From Hymenopus coronatus (lineage: Eukaryota; Arthropoda; Insecta; Mantodea; Hymenopodidae): a stretch of 64,000 bases of DNA. Every line of letters starts with the position of its first letter. Position 1 is the stretch's first letter. Both the position numbers and the translations under genes were made by a program. The stretch covers positions 87,465,827 to 87,529,826 of the forward strand of contig CM060892.1 in assembly GCA_030762935.1 (NCBI GenBank), given 5' to 3'. Of this stretch, positions 12,748 through 21,600 are shown piece after piece. The notes under the pieces were generated by a model. That model was given only the letters and a program-made list of their open reading frames with translations. It had not been told where the DNA came from and searched no databases.

Positions 12748-12790
12748 CACCCTGAAGACGAGGAAGATGCACTTCTTCGAAACGTTGGTG
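12748..12790 (+). ncRNA. Hammerhead-like ribozyme motif, right arm
   Basis: CACC / GGTG form stem I; CTGAAGA (12752-12758) is a permitted core (position 7 varies); GAGGAAG / CTTCTTC form stem II after an unpaired C; GAAAC follows at 12779-12783; ACGT could form a palindromic stem III between two molecules. The unpaired C and U at the cleavage position make activity uncertain. Confidence 0.45.
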
Positions 12791-13195
12791 TCAAGCCAAG
12801 TTTTTACCTGGCTAGAAGCCTGAGAAGATTTTGAATGTAAATGATGCTTTAAAACTTTTAAATTTACAAGATAAGGCTATAAAATTCACATTAGAAACTG
12901 ACAGTGATGGTTATCTCCGTTTCCTGGATTTAAAAATAATAAAAAACGACAATAAACTGAATTTTGGAATATACAGAAAACAAACTCACTCTGATAATTA
13001 TATAAAAAATAATGGCTTTAGCCATTTTTCACATAAATTTGCTGTTTTCAATATTTTAATTTATAGGTTAATTAATTCTATAAAGAATATAACATTACTG
13101 CTTTAATTAATACTGATTTTATAAATAAAAAATTGAGAAGTTTAAATATCAAAAAACTTATTAGAGATTTCTACGCTTAATAAAATAAAAGATAA

Positions 13196-13289
13196 GAACT
13201 ATAGCTTTCCTGGCGACGTGTTAATTCAAAATCTTCTCGGGCTTCTAGCCAGGTTATTACCTGGCTAGAAGCCCGAGAAGATTTTGAAT
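13196..13289. repeat. Insertion 3: short unit with perfect 32-bp hairpin
   Basis: TAAAATAAAAGATAA at 13181-13195 is repeated at 13290-13304. Inside are the left extension ending GGCGACGTGTT and a perfect inverted repeat (13223-13254 with 13259-13290) around a 4-nt loop. It is an internally deleted version of the insertion at 12166. Confidence 0.7.
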
Positions 13290-13382
13290 TAAAATAAAAG
13301 ATAATTACATTTTAAAAAATTTACTTATCACCCTTGGGCAAATAAAAAATTCACAAATATTTTCAAAGAGCATGGAATAATA

Positions 13383-13673
13383 TTGGTTCCTCAAAATAAA
13401 TACAGTATAAAAAATTTGTTAGGCTTCACTAAAAAGGATGAAATTTCAAAAAATAAAAAATCTGGCATTTATCAATTAAATTGTTTAAGTTGTAACCTAG
13501 TTTATATTGGTAAGACTAAACATCATTTAGAAACCAGAGTAAAAGAACATTTTAGGAATAATAAATACAAACAAATTGATAAATCAGCTGTGGCAGAACA
13601 TTTTTGGAAATTTAATCATCAAATAAATCCAGATGTTAAATTATTAAAACACTTAAATGGACCCATAGATTAA
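13383..13673 (+). pseudogene. GIY-YIG endonuclease domain of PLE copy 1
   Basis: An open frame of 96 codons. After KSGIYQLNCLSCNLVYIGKT the sequence continues with a conserved Arg (LETRVKEH) and a Glu in AVAEHFWKFNH, as in the GIY-YIG nuclease that follows the RT in Penelope-like elements. The true C-terminus (VWEKMFILKYKNH...DIPPTPQ) continues after a frameshift to about 13766. Its frame upstream is broken, so it is a remnant. Confidence 0.85.
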
Positions 13674-13775
13674 TGGTTTGGGAGAAAATGTTTATATTAA
13701 AATATAAAAATCATGCAATGAATATTGATATACCACCAACTCCACAGATTTCTGAACATTGTCCATAAAAAACAC

Positions 13776-13817
13776 CAGGACGATTAAATCAAAAGGTTGC
13801 TTGATTTAATCGTCCTG
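13776..13817 (+). repeat. Perfect 17-bp stem hairpin in PLE 3' region
   Basis: CAGGACGATTAAATCAA at 13776-13792 pairs with 13801-13817 around an 8-nt loop. The sister PLE near 28765 lacks it, so it was gained or lost. Confidence 0.6.
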
Positions 13818-13934
13818 ACTCTTTCACCAAATTTGTTTTGATTCCAGTAGTTAGCAATGCCCACCTAGTAGCAGTAACCATAACAAGGTAAATAAACAAG
13901 ATAAAAATAAACCAAATGAGAGACCAAAAAGAAA

Positions 13935-13982
13935 CTAAGCTGATGATGCAACAGATCAATTTATTGCAAAACTAGTCCTTGG
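13935..13982 (+). ncRNA. Hammerhead ribozyme motif at PLE copy 1 3' end
   Basis: Stem I CTAAG/CTTGG flanks core CTGATGA (13940-13946). TGCAA...TTGCA forms stem II; AC-TA-GT forms a two-pair stem III, then C17 at 13977. The base expected to be G12 reads A, which would probably abolish cleavage. Penelope-like elements are known to carry minimal hammerheads with very short stem III. Confidence 0.65.
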
Positions 13983-14160
13983 ATTCCAAAAGATAAGTGA
14001 AGAATTGTTACAATTATTATATTAATAAAAACTCAGTCATCAATTTAACAACCATTCCCTATGAAAGCAATTCTTAAACTGATGTGGTTCATCTCCATAT
14101 ATCTTTTGGAATCTATTTTCACATTACTTTAATATAGAAACATTTTACTTCAATGTAAGG

Positions 14161-14463
14161 CCACAAAGGCTTGGAGAGAAAGCCTAATAAATAAATGGTT
14201 ATTGAAGAACAAAGAAATTATTATACAGACTTTTGAAGATCAGAAGCAGATGCCTAAATTAACAAAAGTTTTTGTGAAAGGTAAAGAGGAGATGGCCAGT
14301 TGAAAAACGTGGTACCTAGATTAGATTTTAGGTGACAAAGGATAGCCATGTCATGTTATAAAACTTTGTATAGTGAAATAGTTATGGCCTAGCCAACTAA
14401 CTGGGATTAAGGTCAATCCTAACTATGTATATACTTAGCACTTTAATAAATAAATAAATATAA
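14161..14463 (+). mobile_element. LINE 3' end with (AAAT)n tail
   Basis: A 3' end of the same type as 2490-2960: a hairpin-forming GGCC...GGTC segment, CTTAGCA near 14439 and AAAT repeats at 14446-14460. The upstream part shows only degenerate basic sequence, so it is a short 5'-truncated copy. Confidence 0.5.
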
Positions 14464-15100
14464 GTAAAATAAAGCTGTGTTGTACAGGAACATCTTTGAA
14501 ACTAAAATATTGCATGAAGAGTTCTCTTCTATTGATATTGGATTCATTACAGGTTATCACTACACTTATTAAATCAAAGGTATGTGTAACGTACTTTCTT
14601 GTTTAGCATTTATTTGTGGCACTGTTTATCACATGTTAAATATTAGTAAAATATATCTGGAAATTGTGACCTAATGATACTTAAAGAGAAACAGGAACCA
14701 AATAGTGAATGACAGATATAAAAGGAATTTATATATGAATATTTTAAATTAAAGGTGCTACTATGAATACTACTGTATACATTCGTATATAGAGCATTGT
14801 GTCTTATAATAATGCCAATTCATATGCAACAGACATTTGTACCAAGACAGTTTGTTAACAACATCTAGGCTTCTATCTTATAATCGCAAACCAGAATATA
14901 TTCACATAAATAAAATATTCTGTACAATGGTAACAAAAAAGCACACAGCACACTTTGTAAGTTCAACAGAAAACATAAGCAAATTTATGTACATACATTC
15001 ATTACATATGTATTTTAAATTAGTTTGTTTTATTTATTTTTCTTTTACAGTTTCTCATAGCTGCTGAGTGAAAGTTATCCAAAGTACATTCACCATACAT
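14464..15100. other. Intergenic DNA downstream of MINDY3
   Basis: AT-rich without recognisable genes. The ORF at 14837-15067 has no known motif. Confidence 0.4.
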
Positions 15101-15106
15101 TTTATT
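15101..15106 (-). terminator. Candidate poly(A) signal of MINDY3
   Basis: The first canonical AATAAA on the minus strand after the stop codon, about 375 nt downstream. No nearer canonical or ATTAAA hexamer was found. Inferred only. Confidence 0.4.
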
Positions 15107-15480
15107 TTTCAGAGTCCTTTCTGCAATACAACATTCATTATAGTTTCCATTTCGTAATTTTTTTCCATTTCTGTGAAGGCAAAATGAATGAGTTTCAACA
15201 AAAGTTATTCTCCTTAAGTCAGGAGTAACACAGCATCTTATAGCTAGCAACTTTAGAGCTTAGAAAACTCAAGTTCAAAGCTTATTTAGTGCCATCTTCC
15301 AGAAAAAAAGCCAGTGTTCATTTAAGCTTGGAATGCATTACATGTGTTTACTGCTTTGTGCACCGTTACTTTATGCTGCTTTAACTGAGGCAAATTTTCC
15401 ATGTTCACAACCACTCATCAACAACTTTGTTGTACTAGCTACATCAAATTAAGTAGTGAGTTATATCTAGGAAGTTGATG

Positions 15481-15627
15481 TTAGTTGAGAGATGGTGTGA
15501 TACCAGATAACCATTGCACCTCTATGTTTGGCCACTTAGTCTGAAGGCAAGTGAGCATGGGATTACTTTCCAAAACACACTTCATATCACATTCTAACAA
15601 CACTGCATTGCCTTCTTGATACACAAC
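15481..15627 (-). CDS. MINDY3: MINDY3 exon 9, C-terminus and stop
   Basis: Acceptor TTTATTACAG, then VVYQEGNAV, TCLQTKWPNIEVQW and TPSLN followed by TAA at 15483-15481. The CLQTKWP motif and SLN terminus match the vertebrate protein. The exon is 13.4 kb from exon 8, so automatic models could miss it. Confidence 0.93.
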   Translation of the reverse strand, partial: VVYQEGNAVLLECDMKCVLESNPMLTCLQTKWPNIEVQWLSGITPSLN

Positions 15628-18600
15628 CTGTAATAAAAATCAATATTAACTTGTCAATAAAAGGTACCACACTACAGATTTCATGTACACATTCTCCACT
15701 TCCTGAAAGTAATCTTAGAATACTTCTGAGATTTGTAACACTTAAGTATCACTTACTTATATTTTTGCCAGACCAGTTTTGAAGCCTGTCGGCTTCACTG
15801 TCGATGGTTCCCAATTGAATTTCTACAGGATGTTCTATGTTGAGGTGTATCAGTCCCTGGTGACTGAGTGACGAACCTCAACAATATGTTTTCTGGCGGC
15901 TATTCAAAGTTGAATATGCGTCCGTGGTTTTTAAAGATGTGGATTTTCTCTCAGATGTCAAGTTCTCCTGCATATCTGGCGGGTTTTATACGGTGTAGGT
16001 TTAGTGCTACTTCATGGTTCGTACCCAAAAGTGGTGTGCAACAGCTGATTTGTCAGTTTGTTTATATTTTACTGCTCTAAAAGGTTCACTGGAATTCAAG
16101 TTGCTGCCACAAAACATATTGAGAAGGTTCATCACTCCGTCACCAGGGGCTGACACACCTCAACATAGAACATCCTGTAGAAATTCAGTTGGAAACCATC
16201 GACAATGAACCCCATGTGGCTTCAAAACCATGAGGCAAAACTATACATGATACTTAAGTTTACAAATTCAACTCAAATATTCTATTCATACGTATCACTG
16301 TTCCAAAACACCCTTTCATTAAAATTGTTGGCCAATTATATTATTTATTTGAATACAAGACAAACCCCATTTAAACTTAATTTTTAAATTAAATTTAAAG
16401 TTTTGCCAGATATTTTTAACAAACTAAGACATGCTTAGGCAGCTTAAAGTCCCTTTTAATTTTTTTATTTACTTAATCAGAACTTGTGCAAAAATTCACA
16501 TGGTGGGTAGGAGAGAGGGCAGAATGGAAATAATATAACAGTATAAGTGCAATCAGAGAGGGTGATAGCGGCAACGGTAACATTTATGATGGATAATATT
16601 TTCTATTTAGATAACATACCATTATAACAATTTTTTATCAAAATTAATAATTTGAATTTGCATGGAAATTCACATTTTGAGGGGAGAAGGATGGAGAGGA
16701 GAGTATGGAAATGTATCCGTCTGTACCTATACAATGGGAGAATGTGACAGTTCAATGGCATAGTTGTAACAGCAATGATGGATACAAATTTCTATTTAGA
16801 TAACATACCTCAAATAACACAAATTTTATGTAATTCAAATTTATACAGGAATTCCCAGTATGAGGGGGAAACAGACGGAGAAGGCAAAACAGAAATAACT
16901 GATAATAACCCACCATTTTCTCTTACCTCTTCAAAAGTACTTTCTTACAGAGCACATAACTTTCCTTGTTTTTCCATTTATTGTTATTCCATATCCAGAA
17001 GATTTTTATTGGTTTTCACAGATTGTTTTTATCTGTTTGCTTTAGTAACACACATATTTTCTGCAGCCACAAATTACCAATTTTTCTAAAAAAATGCCTA
17101 AATGCTATGCAGCTATACCTGAAATTTGAGGTGATCTCAATGCTATTACACTATTATCAATGTTTAAAGTCAGATATGAATGACAATAAACAGCAACTGT
17201 TTTCACAGCAGCATTAGAGAGCAATAAAAATAATGAATCCTACTACAACTGAACCAGCTTTTTGAGAATTCTCGACGTGGCACTTCTCAGCTTACAACAT
17301 GATGAGGATCAAACAAAGACAACAAGAAATAGGAACTAGGAGGCTACCTGCTAAAGAAGAACACTACTGAATGGATTATACATTCCTGAACTTTGTTGCC
17401 TGGCTGGGAGCAAGGGCCCATTAGGCTGCTGAATCCGTTGGACATAACAGGACATCCTGCTGGAATGGAATTGGGGAAGTGTGAGCCAGTGTAAGCAAAT
17501 CTCCTTGCAACGTGTTCTGATGGCCGGTACCATTGCAGGATCTGTGGTCCGGCTGAAAGGCTTTTGAAGAGGGTACCAACCATCTGACTACTTCACTAGT
17601 GGAGAGGGTTCAGTGTCTATTTAGATATAAGGCTGTCTTCAGCCAAGGTAATGGTGATTATGGCTTCACTGCCCGAATACTCCATTACATTAACACTGGA
17701 TACACCCAACCTATCTGGCAACCACCAAAATGTGTTCCTCTGTTGAAACAAGCAGAGTTATGTAACATGCTGGAGGACATGAGATCATAGGAAATCATTT
17801 AAGAGTCCAACATCCTTTGGTGCTCCCTACAGTCTTGGCATGGAAATCACTCCAAAGCAGGAATATTCAATGCCTTGCCAAAGATCAAACTGAGCTTCAC
17901 ACTTGGCAAGTACTGTATTATAATGTATTATAATACAATAAGTGAGTTGGTAAATGGAAACACTAACTCACTTATATGACTAGACATCACAGTTATTAGC
18001 TTCTATTCCCTCAAATTAGGTACTGTATTGTTTTCTAGGCAGAGATTTATGCAATCCTTCTCAGTTAGAAAAGAGCTACAGAGGTAAGCTCTTACTGATC
18101 CTCTCGGATAGTCAAGCTGCCCTTAAAGCACTTGACACAAACTAATTTAATTCTAGATTGATTTGGGAAAGCCTCCAAACCCTGCAGACACTATCACACT
18201 GTGGAGTTATGATGGGTGCCGGGTCATGAGGGAATTGAGGGAAATAAAAAGGAAGATAGCTATACAAGAAAAATATTACAATTTGCTATGGGCCTGAACC
18301 CTTATGCAGCAAAAGAAATCATATGCAAGGACCATAGTAGTAAAATGGACAAGAGAAGGATATTAGAAAAGATGGCTCAAATATCCTAGACAAATACTAT
18401 GTGAACACACATTAAAGAACTTAACAAAGCCTTTACTAAAGCTTTGCTCAAACTCAGTAGGGGAAGAGTCAGGAATGCTATAAGATATTTACTGGGCATG
18501 GGTTTTTCAAAAAGCATCTATAGACTCTAGGCATCTTTCAGGAGATATCATCTGCAAACTCTATGGTGGGCAGGAAGAAACGGCACAATATATTCTGTTA

Positions 18601-21600
18601 AACTGCAAGGAATGGGGAGAGCTCCAATTTTAACCACGTTTAAAAATTCCTATTGTAGGAAAACTCTTGGTGCTAAGTAACACCTGAGAAACAGAATTCC
18701 TATAATAGGAAATGGTACAGCACAAAAGATCACAATGATGGAGGTGTGAGGGTCTTTGAACACTCAAATGTTCCAAATACTAATCTAATTGTCTTGGTGA
18801 AGAAAAATAATGGCAAGCTATACTTCTGCATGGACTATAGGAAGCTAAATGCTGTCACAAGAAAGGACTGTTTTCCCATACTTTGAATTGACAACACCCT
18901 GGATGCAATTGCTGGTGTCCAGTGATACTCGACTTTGGACTTGAAATCAGGATTCTGGCAGTGGCCCTAGATCCCAGAGACAAATAGAAGACCATATTCT
19001 TGATGGGTCAAAGGCTTTGCCAATTTACGATTATGCCCCTTGGCTTTTGCAACATGCCAACGTTATGGAATCAAAGACCAGATCAGTGATCAGAGGATTG
19101 ACTTACAATGCCTGACAGCTATATCTAGATGGCTGCATTGTTGGCAGCAACTTCGAAGACCATCTTGAAACCTGACCAAATTATTGCAGAAGCTACAGAC
19201 AGCTAACTTAAACTAAATATGAAGAAGGTACCTAATCTTCTGCAATGAGTGACTTGCTTGAACCACATCATCTCACACTTGGGATGGCCAAACTGGGGAG
19301 AAGGATTAAGCAGAAGATCAAGAGTTATGAAGTTTCCTGGACCTATGCAGCTACTATCACCAGTTTGTTAACTTGCAAAACCTCTTTCTGTTCTGATGGT
19401 AGAACACCACCCTTTCATGTGGTTAGAAGAAGCAGGGCAGGTGCTCCAGGTGCTTAAATCGACACTTTGTAGAGTGCCTGTCGTTAGGATTTCCACAATT
19501 GTGCAGCAACTTTATTGTGAACACCGACTCCAGCAGCAACAGTATTGGAGGCATTCTATCCCAGGCCCAGGATGGGTAGGAGTGGATAATAGTGGACTAC
19601 AGTACCATTCTGACCTCACCTGGCAGTTGAATTTCAAGAATCTAAACTTTACATCAGAACACCAGAAAGGAAGGGGTAATGTTGCATCCTTTGTATCGAA
19701 GCACTGTGTAATCATGCTAAATCATACCAATTTTAGGAAGGAAGAAATGGCTATAAACATGATTAGATCGGTTAATGGTGACAGGGAATAGATGTGAGGT
19801 ATATCTGGAAGGAAGAAATGGCTATGATCATGATTAGATTGGTTAATGGTGACAGGGAACAGATGTGAGGTATATCCGAAGTTAATCGAATGGAAGTTAA
19901 TCGACCAGTTATAAACAATGATAGATAAAATAATTGCTATTTACTCATTTGGTTTTAGATGTTAATTTTATTTATTTATTTATTTATGCTAAGCATTATA
20001 CAGGTGAATATGATCGGTGTTCAGCCCTGGCTCTTTACCGGTCATACTCATATTTTACAATAGTTTATTAATTCTAGTTTATTACACCATTTTGTCTATT
20101 TACTGTCCATATCCATTTATTTTTCACTTTGCATAAGAATTGTCCAATCTTCTTACTATCTTTTTGAAACATTTCAACTACTACTACATTTCTATCTATT
20201 TTAAACCATTTCTTATTAATATACTTTTTTCTCCAAATTTCAGTTCCTTTACATTTAAATAAAATGTGTTCTATATCTTCATTTCCGCCACATATAGGAC
20301 ATTGATTTTGTGGAATACCTTTCCTTAGACCTTTTAATCTCCATACTCCTGCTTTCAGCCATGCAATACCTTCTCGCTCCTCTTTATTTGTCACATCAAT
20401 GTACTTTTCCCTTCCCCATGAGACTTTCATTGGTATATAGAAAACTAAAGATCTCTTTTCAGTTATTTCACTAAATATTTTTTGTATTTCTATATCCTCA
20501 AATCTTTTCCTTGCCAACTTCCAGAAGTTATTCACATTATTTTCTCTTCTTCTCCACATTTCCCCTAACCCACTACTTTCCAGGTTATTTCGAAGACAGT
20601 CTACCCATCCCTTGTTCTTTAAACTTTTCTCTTGATATACTAAACACTGTTTTAACAAATTCCTTTCTTCCAATTTCAATATCCTATGCCAAAATTTCAA
20701 TGCCCTTTCCATAATCTTTCCCTTACTTGCCACTCTACCCAGCTCTATTTGTGCTACCTGCCTAACAGTTGCATTTGGTAACCCCAGTATTTCTTTGCAA
20801 AATTTCCTATGCACCTCATCTATGCCTTCCCATCCTCCTTCTAATCCCCATACTTCTATCCCATATAGCATTTTTGCCTCAACCACCATATTGTACACTT
20901 TTTCTAACCATCTAATATTTATATTAGGTGCTTTGTATTTGCAACTTCTAATAGCTGATAAAGCTCCTTTTCCTTTTGCCAATGCAAATTTCTTTGCTTC
21001 CTCTGTTGACGTCATTTCTTCGTCAGCTGTTATTTCTCTCGTAGGCAAGTTGGATGACGTCCTATCTGCATATGCCGTTCTCATATCCATGCTGACAGGC
21101 AGATTTCGGTTCAAACACACACTTTCACTGTCTTCACCCACATCCATTCCTTTTTGTTTGGACTTTGATCTTCCTGTTGTGCTTCCTAAAGTTGGCGTTG
21201 ACATTTGCTGAGTAATTTCCTCTGTGCCTGATTGGGGTTCTCTTAGCTCCTTCTTGTCCAGATGCGATGTCTTTTCTCCGTCAATCCACAATTGGAAATT
21301 TCTAATATAAGCTCTTCTTCCCTGGGCTCTTGCTTCTTTCATTTTTTGTACCAAATTTCTTTGCAGAGCTCTCTTCTTAGGTGATAAATCTTTATTAATA
21401 AAAATGTCTGTTCCTTTTAATTTCTTGGCTCTTTTAAGTACTTCATGTACTAATTGGGCTGTTGCAAATTTCACTATAATTGTTCTCTTGTCAAGTTGTC
21501 TTCCAACTCGATAAGCTTCAATAATTTCCCATCTGTACAATTCCAAATTCAGCTTTTCCTTCGTTATTTCTAATATTTCTTCTGCTGGCCATTTATACCT

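Larger units (their letters stand above)
12166..12834. mobile_element. Insertion 2: inverted pair of Penelope-type terminal units
   Basis: ATGTAAATGATG at 12154-12165 is repeated at 12835-12846, a 12-bp target-site duplication that splits the RT frame of the host PLE. The insert has a 38-bp left extension, then inverted arms of 229 bp (12204-12432 and 12606-12834) around a 173-bp unique spacer. Each arm contains CCAAT, TATA, TCAGT and a hammerhead-like motif. Penelope elements are known for inverted terminal repeats with a short one-sided extension, which fits. There is no coding sequence. Confidence 0.75.
11170..13990 (+). mobile_element. Penelope-like element copy 1 (reverse transcriptase plus GIY-YIG)
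   Basis: Broken frames in order: YTKADKGNSIVI (about 11338), RIYALPKIHKPGNKMRPIVN (about 11540), SFDVPALFPSVPREKL, GLAMGSPLSPFLADLF (about 12005), DDIFAIAPDKHVND, NDALKLLNLQDK and FRFLDLKI-like sequence, FGIYRKQTHSDNYIKN, then a C-terminal GIY-YIG nuclease. These are Penelope-like element hallmarks. Four or more frameshifts/stops make it inactive. It carries three insertions of another Penelope-type terminal unit (11903, 12166, 13196) and ends with a hammerhead-like motif. A sister copy is at 27560-28930. Confidence 0.9.
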
